Shown: positions 15,175 through 25,003 of the stretch, one piece after another
How positions within the stretch are numbered: position 1 is the first letter of the stretch
Layout: the number at the start of each line of letters is the position of its first letter
From: Amycolatopsis anabasis
GTDB taxonomy: Bacteria > Actinomycetota > Actinomycetes > Mycobacteriales > Pseudonocardiaceae
NCBI RefSeq assembly: GCF_009765355.1
Contig: NZ_VTHK01000047.1
Coordinates: 1 to 64,000 of the forward strand
DNA: 64,000 nt
Direction: 5' to 3'
Position numbers and translations under genes: made by a program
Notes under the pieces: generated by a model
The model's input: the letters and a program-made list of their open reading frames with translations, nothing else
The model's database searches: none
Told to the model about the DNA's origin: nothing

Positions 15175-16539
15175 TTACCAGGCGGCGGGGTCCGTGCCGG
15201 GGCGGTGCGAGCCGTGTGTCCATTGTGGATTGGCGGCGGGGAGGGTGCCGGGGACGCGGACGTGGGTGAGCGTGCCGAACTGGCTCTCGGTCTGCGTCAG
15301 CAGGTCGGTTATGTCCGCTTCGGCGTGTCCGGGATCCTTGCGCCCCAAGGAGTCCAGCCACTGGCCGGTGCGGGCGAGGGCGAGCCGGGCGTGCCAGCTG
15401 CCGCCTTCGGTGGCGCGGCGGCGGAGCGCGGTCATCGCCACCGCGGCGGCGAGCCAGCCGGTGGCGTGGTCGAGGGCCTGCACCGGCAACGCCCGCGGCT
15501 CGTCGACGCCCGCCACCCGCGCGCCCTCGTCGGCGATCCCGGTGGCCATCTGCACCAGGCTGTCGAATCCGCGCCGCCGGGCCCACGGGCCCGCCCAGCC
15601 GTACGCGTTCAGGTCCACGACCACGATCCCGGGCCGCGCCGCCGCCAGTTCCGCGGGGCCGAAACCTCGGCGGGCCAAGGAATCCGGGCGGAAGGACTGG
15701 ATGAGCACGTCCGCCTGCGCGATCAGTTCCCAGAGCCGGTCCCGGCCGGATTCGGTGCGCAGGTCCACGAAGGCCGAGCGCTTCCCCATGCCGGTGTCGA
15801 CCACCAGCGGGGCGACGGTCGGCAGGTGCGCGGCCCCGATGTGCAGCACGTCCGCGCCGTGCGCGGCCAGGGTCCGGCCGGCGACCGGCCCGGCGATCAC
15901 GTGGGTCAGCTCCAGCACCCGGACCCCGCCCAGCGGCCGATCGGCGCCGGGCAGGTCCCGGGGCGGCGCCGAACCGATCGGGGTGAGTTCCGCCAGCGGA
16001 AGCCCGGCGAGCGCCGCGCCCGGCGGACTCGCGAGCCAGTCCGCCCGGCTCCGCATGGCCGCGGCCGCGCCGCCCGCCGCGATGACGGCTTCCTGGACGT
16101 CCCAGGAATCACGGCCTGCGACGGCTTCGGCCACCGCCGCCTTGTCCTCGGGCACCCCGAGCGCGCGGGCCACCGCGGTCGCGTGGTGCGGGTAGTTGCA
16201 GTGCAGCCGCACCCAGCCGTCGGCGGCCCGGTAGTCGCCCGACACCGACGACCACACCGATCCCGGTGACCCACCGTCCACGCGCAGGTACCGTTCGCTG
16301 CCGAACGCGGCCGCGGCGTGCCGCGCGTCCACCGACACCACCCCGGGGTCGATTCCCCGCAGCCGCAACAGTTCCGCCGCCGCGAGCGTGGTCGCCGCGA
16401 CGCTCGCCGAGGCCGCGGCGGCCACCCGGAACGGCCCCGGCAGCACGGACTCGTTCCCGGTGACGGCGACCACTCCCGGATCGAGCGCCTCCCCGGTCAA
16501 CGACCCCCACAATCCGGCAAGCTCGCTGTCGATCTTCAT
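15175..16539 (-). CDS. CaiB/BaiF family III CoA-transferase-like protein
   Basis: The protein has 454 residues. Its C-terminal 260 hold the family III core: LGGVRVLELTHVIAGPVAGRTLAAHGADV, ADVLIQSFRPDSLARRGFG, VDLNAYGWAGPWARRRGFDSLVQMATGI. The first 190 residues resemble the other lobe of the interlocked fold, so the lobe order looks permuted relative to formyl-CoA transferase. The segment normally holding the catalytic Asp (GQxVDVSL-like) reads GGSWHARLAL, with no Asp. The enzyme may therefore be a divergent or inactive paralogue. The neighbours do not suggest a substrate. It is divergent from the helicase gene. Confidence 0.8.
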   Translation of the reverse strand: MKIDSELAGLWGSLTGEALDPGVVAVTGNESVLPGPFRVAAAASASVAATTLAAAELLRLRGIDPGVVSVDARHAAAAFGSERYLRVDGGSPGSVWSSVSGDYRAADGWVRLHCNYPHHATAVARALGVPEDKAAVAEAVAGRDSWDVQEAVIAAGGAAAAMRSRADWLASPPGAALAGLPLAELTPIGSAPPRDLPGADRPLGGVRVLELTHVIAGPVAGRTLAAHGADVLHIGAAHLPTVAPLVVDTGMGKRSAFVDLRTESGRDRLWELIAQADVLIQSFRPDSLARRGFGPAELAAARPGIVVVDLNAYGWAGPWARRRGFDSLVQMATGIADEGARVAGVDEPRALPVQALDHATGWLAAAVAMTALRRRATEGGSWHARLALARTGQWLDSLGRKDPGHAEADITDLLTQTESQFGTLTHVRVPGTLPAANPQWTHGSHRPGTDPAAW

Positions 16540-16705
16540 GACTTCACGCTATCCCCGCCCCGCCTTAGTACGCTCTCACGCCATGGGGTGCGCCACACAC
16601 GACGACGATCACACGCCGTGGTGGCCCCGCACCCCCGCTCCGCCCCTGGCGTACCCGGTGCCAGACTGCGAACCGCCCTCGTAGACCGTCGCTACAGGAG
16701 CATCG

Positions 16706-19630
16706 ATGTTGTTGCAGGCCGTCGCCCCGCCGGGACCGCTCACGCTGGTCCCCGGTCGCAGCCTGGACGGCCAGTTGCGGCGCCAGGCACACGACTACCC
16801 CGGTCTGCCCGGTGACCTCGGGCAGCTCCTGACCGAGCTGAACGCCCGGACGGACGGGATCGCGGCGACGATCCGCCCGGCGCGCGCCGAGGGCGGCGAC
16901 CCGAGCCTGCAGCTCTACGCGCCGAGCTACCTCGTCCAGCTGTTCCCGACCCGGCGGGGCGACGCCTACACGCTCGGCTCGATCTCCCCGCTGCGGCTGT
17001 ACGACTACCACCGCCTCACCCAGGGTTACCTCCTGCTGCGCCCGGCCGGCTGGCGGATGGCGCCGGAGGCCGGACCGCTCCCCGCGGGTTCGGACGCGCA
17101 CTGGTCCGCCGTCGCGGCCGCCTGGCAGCGGCTCACCGAGCAGATCGCCAACCGGGCGGCGCCCGCCGCCGCGAACACGGCTTTCCCGGACACCCTGGAC
17201 CGCCTGATCGACGCGACCGAGCGGATCACCGCGGACGCCGCCGCCGCGACCCCGCCGTTCCCCTACCGCGAGGTCCGCGCCCCCGGCGCGCCGAGGACGT
17301 ACGAGTTCCAGGTCACCGGCGACCGCATGCCCGGGCACGGCACGTTCGTCCGGGTGCGCGGCGAGCGCGGCCGGGTCACCGCGGTCACCGGTGGCTGGGC
17401 CACGGTCCGGTTCGACCTGCCGGTCGACTGGAAAAGCCTGCCCCCGCAAGGCGAGCTGGCGGTGACCCCGGACGACGCCGTGTTCGCGCGGCAACGGGAC
17501 GCGGTCGAACCGCTGCGCACCGGGGCCGCCGCCGGAAGCCCGCTGTCCCTGCTCGCGGGCGGCCAGGTGCGGGCGATCCCGCCGATCCCCGACGAACCCG
17601 CCGAGCACCTGGACAGCGACCAGCTCAACGCGTTCCGCAAGGCGCTGGCCGTACCGGACCTGCTGCTGGTGCTCGGGCCGCCCGGCACCGGCAAGACCCG
17701 CACGATCGGTCAGCTCGTCCGGGCCAACGCGCGCGGCCGGGGCCGGGTGCTGCTCACCGCGCGCACGGAGCAAGCCGTGGACGACATAGTGTCCCGCCTG
17801 CCGCGCGAGCAGGTGGCCGTCCGGATCGGCACCGAGGGCAAGGTGACCGCCGAGGGCGAACCGCGGCTGCTGGAACGCCGGGCGGCGGAACTGCGCGAGG
17901 GGATCCTCAAGACCACCGAACGGTCGCTCGCCGCGTTCGAGGACATCGAGGTCACCGCGGGCTGGGCCCGCGAACTGGAGACCCGGACCGACACCCTGCT
18001 CCAGCTGGTCGCCGAGGAGGGCCGGGCCCGCGCCGAACTGCTCGCGGCGCGGCGCGCGGCCGGTGGCGCGGTCCAGGCCCGGCTGGACGAGCTCGCGGCG
18101 CGCTCCCGCCAGAACGAGCAGGCCCTGGGCCTCAGCCTGGCCCGGGTGGAGCGGCTCACCCAGCGCTGCCAGGCGGCCCGCACGAACGCCGAGCGGCCGG
18201 GGCTCGGCCCGGTGTACCGCATGGTGGCCCAGCTCGAGGACCGGCGGCTCGCGGCCGAACGCCGCAACGGTGAGCGCCTGCATTCCTCGGGGGTGCGGAT
18301 CCGGGCCGAACTGGACGCCGCCACGCGGGAACTGGAGGCGGTCACCCGCGACGCCCCGGCGGTGCGGGTGGTGCACGACGCGATCATCGAGATCGTCCGG
18401 CGCCGCGACGAAGCCCGGATCGGCGCGCTCAAGGCGGCGCGTGCGGTGCACACCGCGGTCAACGGGATGGACACCCCGCCGCCGGTCGCCGAGGGCGCCG
18501 ATCTGTCGGCCACGGCGCGCGATCTGACCGCCCTGCGCGACTGGGTGCGGCAGCGGATGCCGCTGCTCGCGGCGCGCGCGAAACTGCTCACCGACTGGCG
18601 CGCCGAGGTTTCCGGGCCGTCGCGGCGGCTGCATCCCGAGCTGATCCGGTACGCGGACGTGGTCGCCACGACCGCCACCGACGCCGCGTCCCGGCCCGAA
18701 CTGTCCGAAGTGGACTTCGATCTGTCCGTGGTGGACGAGGCCGGGCAGCTCGGGCTGACCGAGGTGCTGGTGCCGCTGACCCGGGCCCGCCGCGGCGTGC
18801 TGGTGGGCGATCCGCAACAGCTCCCGCCCCTCCCGGAGGCCGAATCGGCGGCCTGGGGCCCGCACGCCGAGGACCCGGAACTGCGGCGGTTGCTGGCGAA
18901 GAGCGCCTTCACCTTGTTCGCGGAGGCGCTCCCGGCGAGCCACCTCGTCCGGCTCACCCGGCAGCGGCGGATGCCCGCGGTGATCGCCGATTTCGTCTCG
19001 GCGGCCTTCTACGACCTCAAGCTGCGCACCGATGTCGTGCGCTCGCACCGCGATCCGCTGTTCGGCAGCCCGCTGGCCTTCATCGACACCGCCGAACTCC
19101 CACCGGCCAAGCGGTACGAACAGGACGCGGGCGATCGCGAACGGTTCCGCCAGCGCGGTTTCACCAACCTGGCCGAGGCGAAGGTGCTCGCCGAGCTCGC
19201 CGCCTTCTACCACCGGCGGCGGGCCGAATGGGCGCTGCTCGTCCCCTATCGCGCGCAGGTCGACCGGATCGGCGCGATCCTGACCCGGCTCACCGGCGAC
19301 CCGGCGGCGGTAAGGTCCAATGTGGACACCGTGGATTCCTTCTCCGGCGGGGAACGCGACGTGATCCTCTACGGCTTCACCCGGGCCAACGCCGAGGGCG
19401 CGGTCGGTTTCCTCGGCGAGCTCCGCCGGGTGAACGCGGCGATCACCCGGGCCCGCCACCAGCTCGTGCTGGCCGGTGACCTGAGCACGTTGACCGGTGC
19501 GGACGACGAGGGTTTCCGCGCGCTGGCGAAATCCCTGCGCGACTACGTCGCCGAGCGCGGCGAGCTCCGCGGTTACGTGGAGATCCGGGACCGGCTGGCC
19601 GAATCCGGTGCGGAGATGGATCACGTATGA
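16706..19630 (+). CDS. Upf1-like superfamily 1 helicase with long N-terminal domain
   Basis: The protein has 974 residues. About 240 N-terminal residues are unrecognised. The SF1 core follows: Walker A GPPGTGKTRTI (Lys about 330), a coiled-coil-rich insertion of about 270 residues (390-650), Walker B VVDEAGQ (about 677), motif III VLVGDPQQLPPL, motif IV LTRQRRMP and motifs V/VI VDSFSGGERDVILYGFTRAN and NAAITRARHQLVLAG. Upf1/DnaA2-like helicases unwind DNA or RNA and often occur in bacterial defence loci. The final codons overlap the next gene (ATGA), so the two are coupled. AGGAG precedes ATG 16706. Confidence 0.9.
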   Translation: MLLQAVAPPGPLTLVPGRSLDGQLRRQAHDYPGLPGDLGQLLTELNARTDGIAATIRPARAEGGDPSLQLYAPSYLVQLFPTRRGDAYTLGSISPLRLYDYHRLTQGYLLLRPAGWRMAPEAGPLPAGSDAHWSAVAAAWQRLTEQIANRAAPAAANTAFPDTLDRLIDATERITADAAAATPPFPYREVRAPGAPRTYEFQVTGDRMPGHGTFVRVRGERGRVTAVTGGWATVRFDLPVDWKSLPPQGELAVTPDDAVFARQRDAVEPLRTGAAAGSPLSLLAGGQVRAIPPIPDEPAEHLDSDQLNAFRKALAVPDLLLVLGPPGTGKTRTIGQLVRANARGRGRVLLTARTEQAVDDIVSRLPREQVAVRIGTEGKVTAEGEPRLLERRAAELREGILKTTERSLAAFEDIEVTAGWARELETRTDTLLQLVAEEGRARAELLAARRAAGGAVQARLDELAARSRQNEQALGLSLARVERLTQRCQAARTNAERPGLGPVYRMVAQLEDRRLAAERRNGERLHSSGVRIRAELDAATRELEAVTRDAPAVRVVHDAIIEIVRRRDEARIGALKAARAVHTAVNGMDTPPPVAEGADLSATARDLTALRDWVRQRMPLLAARAKLLTDWRAEVSGPSRRLHPELIRYADVVATTATDAASRPELSEVDFDLSVVDEAGQLGLTEVLVPLTRARRGVLVGDPQQLPPLPEAESAAWGPHAEDPELRRLLAKSAFTLFAEALPASHLVRLTRQRRMPAVIADFVSAAFYDLKLRTDVVRSHRDPLFGSPLAFIDTAELPPAKRYEQDAGDRERFRQRGFTNLAEAKVLAELAAFYHRRRAEWALLVPYRAQVDRIGAILTRLTGDPAAVRSNVDTVDSFSGGERDVILYGFTRANAEGAVGFLGELRRVNAAITRARHQLVLAGDLSTLTGADDEGFRALAKSLRDYVAERGELRGYVEIRDRLAESGAEMDHV

Positions 19631-20826
19631 CCGGCCTGATCCCGTACCCGGTGGAACGCGCGCTCGAGGACGCGGCATACGCGCAGGGGATCGCGCCCAC
19701 CCGGATCTTCGCGCTGCTGCTCCCGGTCTGGCGGATCGAATTCCGGGCCACGATCACCGAAGCGGCGCCCTACGCACTCGTCGACCGGTACCTCGAGCGC
19801 GGGATCGCCGAAGCCGGGCTGAACACCACCGCCGAGCTGGCCGGGTTCTTCGCCCTGGACGAACCGCTGGTCGACCGCGCGCTACGCGCCCTGGTCGCGG
19901 CCGGGCACGTCACCGAGTCGAGCGGGCGGTTCGCGCTGACCGCGCTCGGCGAGCGGTCGCTGCGCGATCAGGTGCGGTACGTGGTCACCCCGGGCGCCCG
20001 CCGCGAGCTGTACTTCGACGGCTTCGGCTCGCGCCCGCTGCCCCGGGCCTACTACGATCGGAAGGCGGTGACCCTGCTCGACCAGGACGGCCTCGCCGCG
20101 GCCCTGGCTCGCCGGGACGGCCCGCGGTTCCAGCCGCTGCCGGTGCTGCGAAGTTTCCGCCCGGAGGTCCTCACCGAACTCAACGCCCATCCCGAACGCG
20201 AGCGCTACCACCTGCCCGCGCGGATCGACCAGCCGGAAGGCCTCGGCCAGGCGATCGCGCACCTGCCGCTGTACGTCGTGCGCGGGACCGGGGCGGACGG
20301 GCGCGCCCGCCACCTCGCGTACTCCCAGCTCGGCCCGCGGGCCGATGCGGACCTCACCGCGCTGTGCGAACAGACCCCGGAAATCGTGGCCGCGTGCGAG
20401 AACGAGGAACGCGACGCCCTGCGGGACGCCGATCAGCGGTGGATCCACGACTGGTTGAGCCGGCACGACCTCGAGCGGCACCGCCCGGTCGCGCTGCCCG
20501 GCGGCGCCTGGCGGGTCACGCTGCCCGGCGCGAGCTTCGGCGGCGCGGTGCCGATCGGCAAACTCGGCTCGTTCGTGGTACGAGGCAGCAACGTCTGCCA
20601 CGTCTGGTGCACCGACGAGCAGGTTCGCCGCCGCGCGCTGCTGCAACGCATCGACCACTACCTCGGCACGCGGTCCCGGGTCGAACCGGCGGACGTCCTG
20701 GACCACATCGCGCGCGTCGCCCGGCAGCTCGAACTCGGCGCGATGAACATCGCGACGCTGCACCAGATCGCCATGAAGAACGGCAAACCGGAACTGGCCG
20801 CCGCCCTCACCCGCCTCGACACCTGA
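19627..20826 (+). CDS. Unrecognised winged-helix-like protein coupled to the helicase
   Basis: The protein has 399 residues and no family I can name. Residues about 50-110 (TTAELAGFFALDEPLVDRALRAL, then RFALTALGERSL) look like a winged helix-turn-helix. The middle is alpha/beta with many charged residues and includes two Cys close together (NVCHVWCTD, about 318-322). No membrane segment or signal peptide is seen. It starts inside the helicase stop codon (ATGA overlap), so the two proteins are made together and probably act together, the helicase working on nucleic acid recognised by this partner. It is convergent with hemQ. Confidence 0.75.
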   Translation: MTGLIPYPVERALEDAAYAQGIAPTRIFALLLPVWRIEFRATITEAAPYALVDRYLERGIAEAGLNTTAELAGFFALDEPLVDRALRALVAAGHVTESSGRFALTALGERSLRDQVRYVVTPGARRELYFDGFGSRPLPRAYYDRKAVTLLDQDGLAAALARRDGPRFQPLPVLRSFRPEVLTELNAHPERERYHLPARIDQPEGLGQAIAHLPLYVVRGTGADGRARHLAYSQLGPRADADLTALCEQTPEIVAACENEERDALRDADQRWIHDWLSRHDLERHRPVALPGGAWRVTLPGASFGGAVPIGKLGSFVVRGSNVCHVWCTDEQVRRRALLQRIDHYLGTRSRVEPADVLDHIARVARQLELGAMNIATLHQIAMKNGKPELAAALTRLDT

Positions 20827-20843
20827 CGTCGTGCGATACCGGG

Positions 20844-21536
20844 TTACGGGAGGTTGGTGATGAGTTCGGCGGGCGGGACGCGGGTGCCGGTGTAGAACGG
20901 GATCTCCTCGCGGACGTGCAGCCGCGCCTCGGTGCCGCGCAGGTGCCGCATCAGGTCGACGATCCGGTGCAGCTCGTCGGCTTCGAAGGCCAGGATCCAC
21001 TCGTAGTCGCCGAGCGCGAACGAGGCCACCGTGTTCGCCCGCACGTCCGGGTAGTCGCGGGCCTCCCTGCCGTGGTCGGCGAGCATCTTGCGCCGCTCGT
21101 CGTCCGGCAGCAGGTACCACTCGTAGGACCGCACGAACGGGTACACGCAGATGTACTTGCGCGCTTCCTCCCCCGCCAGGAAGGCCGGGATGTGGCTCTT
21201 GTTGAACTCGGCCGGCCGGTGCAGCGCGACCTGGCTCCACACCGGAGCGGACGCGCGGCCCAGCGGCGTGCGGCGGAACCCGGTGTAGGCCGCCTGGACC
21301 TGTTCGATCTCCTCGGCGTGCCACCAGATCAGGTAGTCGGCGTCGGCCCGCAATCCGGCCACGTCGTACACGCCGCGGACGACGACCCCCTTGCTCTCCA
21401 GGGCATCGAGGTACTCGACGGTCTCCCGCACGGCGGGACCGCGATCCTCGCCGAGCCGCCCCGGTTCGACCCGGAACACCGACCAGGCGGTGTAGCGAAT
21501 GGTGTCGTTGAGCTCGTTGTAATTCAGCCGTGCCAT
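20844..21536 (-). CDS. hemQ: Coproheme decarboxylase HemQ (ChdC)
   Basis: The protein has 230 residues of the chlorite dismutase-like superfamily. Typical motifs are AWSVFRVE, DVAGLRADADYLIWWHAEE, YICVYPFVRSYEWYLLP (the YPxxxSxEWY region with the reactive Tyr and heme contact) and a His-rich segment. The Gln/Arg pattern fits HemQ and not chlorite dismutase. It converts iron-coproporphyrin III to heme b, the last step of the coproporphyrin-dependent route of Gram-positives. hemY and hemE lie nearby on the same strand but are separated by the subtilase gene. GGAGG-like bases precede the start. Confidence 0.93.
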   Translation of the reverse strand: MARLNYNELNDTIRYTAWSVFRVEPGRLGEDRGPAVRETVEYLDALESKGVVVRGVYDVAGLRADADYLIWWHAEEIEQVQAAYTGFRRTPLGRASAPVWSQVALHRPAEFNKSHIPAFLAGEEARKYICVYPFVRSYEWYLLPDDERRKMLADHGREARDYPDVRANTVASFALGDYEWILAFEADELHRIVDLMRHLRGTEARLHVREEIPFYTGTRVPPAELITNLP

Positions 21537-21718
21537 ATCGCCATCCTCCCACCCGCGCGACCGGACGGGCCACGAGGTGGAAGCTCTCTTTGGGACGAAT
21601 GGAGCACGTTTTGGGACTGGTGCGCCAGTTTCTCACCCATTAACCCAGGCGGCGGTTCCTCACGTGGTTCCGGTCACGCTACGTTGCGCGACACATCACT
21701 TACTTGGGGGAGGTCGCA

Positions 21719-24700
21719 ATGCCCGTCCCGTATGGCAGAACCCTGGGTAGATCCACCGTCCTCGGCGTCGCCGCCGCGCTGGTCGCGGCGAGCGTGAGCA
21801 CCTCCGCGGTGGCCGCGCCCGCCACCGCTCCACCACCGGGGGCCGGGAAGCAGGCGGTCACCCTGATCACCGGCGACCGGGTGTTCCTCGAAGCGGGCCG
21901 CCCGTCCGGCTACCTGCGGGCCGGTCCGGGGCGCGACGGAGTCGGCTTCACGACCTTCTCCGCGCGCGGCCACAACTACGTGGTGCCCGCCGACGCCGGG
22001 CCGCTGGTCGCCAAGGGCGTGCTCGACGTGCGCCTGTTCGACATCACCGAGTTGCTCGCCGCCGGGTACGGCGACGCGAGCCGGAACACCCTGCCCCTCA
22101 TCGTGACCTACTCCGGCGCCGCGCCCCGCGCGCTGAGCGGCCACGTCACGCGCGAGCTGCCGAGCATCGGCGGGGCCGCGGTGACCGCGGACAAGGGTTC
22201 GGCGACCGCGCTGTGGGCGGGGATCACCCAACCCGGCCCATCCGCCACCACCTTCGGCGCGGGCGTGCGAAAGGTCTGGCTGGACGGAAAACGGAAGTCC
22301 ACTTTGGACCGAAGCGTGGCGCAGATCGGCGCGCCGGCCGCGTGGCAGGCCGGGTACACCGGGGCGGGCACCAAGGTCGCGGTGCTGGACACCGGCGTCG
22401 ACCAGACCCATCCGGACCTGGCCGACCGGGAAGTCGCGGAAAAGAACTTCTCCGAGGCGCCGGATGCCGTCGACCGGTTCGGCCACGGCACGCACGTCGC
22501 CTCGATCGTCGCCGGGACCGGCGCGAAATCCGGCGGCAAGTACCGCGGCGTGGCCCACGGCGCGAAGATCCTGGACGGCAAGGTCCTCGACGACAACGGC
22601 TTCGGCAACGAGTCCGGGATCATCGCCGGGCTGCAGTGGGCGGCCGAACAGGGCGCGAACGTGGCCAACCTGAGCCTGGGCGGCGGGGACACCCCGCAAC
22701 TCGATCCGCTGGAAGAGGCGGTCAATTCGCTGTCCGCCAAGTACCGCACCCTGTTCGTCATCGCGGCCGGGAACTCCGGGCCGGGCAAGGCATCCGTGAA
22801 TTCCCCGGGCAGTGCCGACGCGGCGCTCACCGTCGGCGCGGTGGATCGGGAGAACAAGATCGCGCCGTTCTCCAGCCGGGGCCCGCGCATCGGCGACGGC
22901 GCGGTCAAACCGGACATCACCGCACCCGGCGTGGGCATCGTGGCCGCGCTGCACTCGGTCGGCACGATCGGCGAACCGGTCGAGCCCGGGTACACGGCGC
23001 TGTCCGGCACCTCGATGGCCACCCCGCACGTCGCCGGGGCCGCGGCCCTGCTGGCGCAGCAGCATCCCGACCTTTCCGGTCAGCAGCTCAAATCCCTGCT
23101 GACCGCCTCGGCGACGCCGACTCCCGGGCTCACCGCCTTCGACCAGGGCTCCGGCCGGGTCGATTCGGCGAAGGCGCTCGGCCAGGTGCTGACCAGCGAG
23201 CCGACCAGCGTGAGCCTCGGCATCCAGCAGTGGCCGCACGACGACGACCAGGCGGTGGCCAAGGAGGTCACCTACGCCAACCCCGGCCAGGAACCGGTGA
23301 CGTTCACCCTGGGCATCGACGCGATCGGCCCGGACGGAAAGCCCGCACCGGCAGGGCTGTTCGCGGTGTCCCCGGCCTCGATCACGGTGCCCGCGGGTGG
23401 CAAGGCGACCGCGACGGTCACCGGTGACACCCGGGCCGCCCACCTCGACGGCGTGTACAGCGGAACGCTGACCGCCACCGCGGGCGAAGCCACCGTGCGA
23501 ACCCCGCTGGCGATCGACCGCGAGGTGGAGAGCTACGACCTCACCCTGAACACCCTCGACCGCCGGGGAGCGCCGACCGCCAACGGTTTCACCACACTGG
23601 TCAATGTGGACACCGGCGAGTTCCTCATGCCGCGCGGGGACAACGGAAGCGCCAAGATCCGCGTGCCGAAGGGCCGGTACGTCCTGCAGGGCACCGTGGT
23701 CGCGGCGCCCGGCACGCCGCCGGCCTTCGACGTGCTCAGCTACCCGAACCTGACCGTCGACGGCGATGTCACCATCGACCTCGACGCGCGGCTGGCCAAA
23801 CCGGTCCAGGTCACCCCGCCGAACAAGGACGCGCGGCTGTCGCTCGGCGAACTGTCGTTCCAGCGGAACCTCGGCGACCGAACGTTCTCGATCGGGTTCG
23901 TCCTGCTCGGCGGGAGCCTCACCGGGCTGGCGAGCGCGCACCTCGGCCCCGATCTGCCCCCGGCCGCGCTGACCGCCCAGGTCAACACGCAGTGGACCGC
24001 GGGCACCGAGTTCTTCGGCCTCGCGTGGTTCCGCTACGGCTCGCTGTTCACCGGGTTCACCCGGGACGTCGGACCGGGTGACGTGGCGACCGTACGGGCC
24101 GATTTCGGCCCGATCCGGGCGGAGCGGACGGGTTACTCGGGAGCGGCGCCCTCGCCGCACCTGCAGAACTCCTTCGCCTGGGGGTCCTTGCCGCGGGTCG
24201 AAATGCCCGGTACCCGCACGGAGTACTACAACGGCGAAGGCGCCGACTGGAACCGCATGCTGTTCGTCGCCGACGACAAGACCTTCGGGCTGGACGCGGT
24301 CGTCTCGTCCCCGCCGAAGACCTACGATCCCGGCCGTACCTACGCGGAATCCTTCCACCGCGCGGTCTTTGGCCCGGTGCTCCCGGTCTCCCACGCGACC
24401 GGTGGCTGGGTGTTCCGGGACTCCGACGTGGTGGTCGCGAACACCCCGCTCTTCGGTGACGGCGGCGGCAACTCCGGGCAGTCCGTTGTGGACAGCGGGT
24501 ACACGCGGCTGTACCGCGACGGGAAACTGCTGGGGGAGAGCAAATCCGCCGGGTACGGCCGGTTCGAGGTCCCCGGCGGTAACGCGGAGTACCGCCTGGC
24601 CACCGAGGGCGTGCGCGGCGGTTTCGACCTGAGCAGCCGGGTTTCCGCGGTCTGGACGTTCCGGTCCGGCACCACGAACGCGGTCACCCGGTTGCCGATC

Positions 24701-25003
24701 TCGACGATCCGCTACTTCCCCGCGCTCGACGGCGCGAACACGGCCCCGTCTGGGACGCCGTTCGTGGTGCCGGTCGCGGTGCAGGAGCAGGGCAGCGCGG
24801 TCACCAAGGTGCCGTACCGGCTGACCGCCGAGGCGTCCTACGACGGCGGCCAGACCTGGACGCCCGCCGCGGTGCTCGGCAACGCCCAGCTCGTGCTGCA
24901 GCACCCGGCGGGCGCGACCTCGGTTTCCTTGCGCGCCAAGGCGACCGACGGCAACGGCAACACCGTGGAGCAGACGATCGTCAACGCCTACCGACTGCGG
25001 TAA
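21719..25003 (+). CDS. Large secreted subtilisin-like serine protease (S8)
   Basis: The protein has 1094 residues from ATG 21719, with GGGGGAGG just upstream. A signal peptide (residues 1-37, cleavage after AVAA) and a propeptide precede the S8 domain. The triad is complete: Asp224 (VAVLDTGVD), His256 (FGHGTHVA) and Ser432 (GTSMATPHVAG), with the oxyanion Asn in AAGNSGP. About 600 residues of beta-rich C-terminal domains follow, a layout common in actinobacterial subtilases. It probably acts extracellularly on proteins. Its 3' end overlaps hemY by 23 bp on the opposite strand, and it interrupts the hemQ-hemY-hemE block. Confidence 0.94.
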   Translation: MPVPYGRTLGRSTVLGVAAALVAASVSTSAVAAPATAPPPGAGKQAVTLITGDRVFLEAGRPSGYLRAGPGRDGVGFTTFSARGHNYVVPADAGPLVAKGVLDVRLFDITELLAAGYGDASRNTLPLIVTYSGAAPRALSGHVTRELPSIGGAAVTADKGSATALWAGITQPGPSATTFGAGVRKVWLDGKRKSTLDRSVAQIGAPAAWQAGYTGAGTKVAVLDTGVDQTHPDLADREVAEKNFSEAPDAVDRFGHGTHVASIVAGTGAKSGGKYRGVAHGAKILDGKVLDDNGFGNESGIIAGLQWAAEQGANVANLSLGGGDTPQLDPLEEAVNSLSAKYRTLFVIAAGNSGPGKASVNSPGSADAALTVGAVDRENKIAPFSSRGPRIGDGAVKPDITAPGVGIVAALHSVGTIGEPVEPGYTALSGTSMATPHVAGAAALLAQQHPDLSGQQLKSLLTASATPTPGLTAFDQGSGRVDSAKALGQVLTSEPTSVSLGIQQWPHDDDQAVAKEVTYANPGQEPVTFTLGIDAIGPDGKPAPAGLFAVSPASITVPAGGKATATVTGDTRAAHLDGVYSGTLTATAGEATVRTPLAIDREVESYDLTLNTLDRRGAPTANGFTTLVNVDTGEFLMPRGDNGSAKIRVPKGRYVLQGTVVAAPGTPPAFDVLSYPNLTVDGDVTIDLDARLAKPVQVTPPNKDARLSLGELSFQRNLGDRTFSIGFVLLGGSLTGLASAHLGPDLPPAALTAQVNTQWTAGTEFFGLAWFRYGSLFTGFTRDVGPGDVATVRADFGPIRAERTGYSGAAPSPHLQNSFAWGSLPRVEMPGTRTEYYNGEGADWNRMLFVADDKTFGLDAVVSSPPKTYDPGRTYAESFHRAVFGPVLPVSHATGGWVFRDSDVVVANTPLFGDGGGNSGQSVVDSGYTRLYRDGKLLGESKSAGYGRFEVPGGNAEYRLATEGVRGGFDLSSRVSAVWTFRSGTTNAVTRLPISTIRYFPALDGANTAPSGTPFVVPVAVQEQGSAVTKVPYRLTAEASYDGGQTWTPAAVLGNAQLVLQHPAGATSVSLRAKATDGNGNTVEQTIVNAYRLR

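Noticed and set aside
16565..19678. A 1037-codon open frame on the reverse strand, opposite the helicase.
   Set aside because: High GC gives long antisense open frames. The translation is rich in Arg, Gly and Pro and lacks any domain, while the forward helicase has all SF1 motifs.
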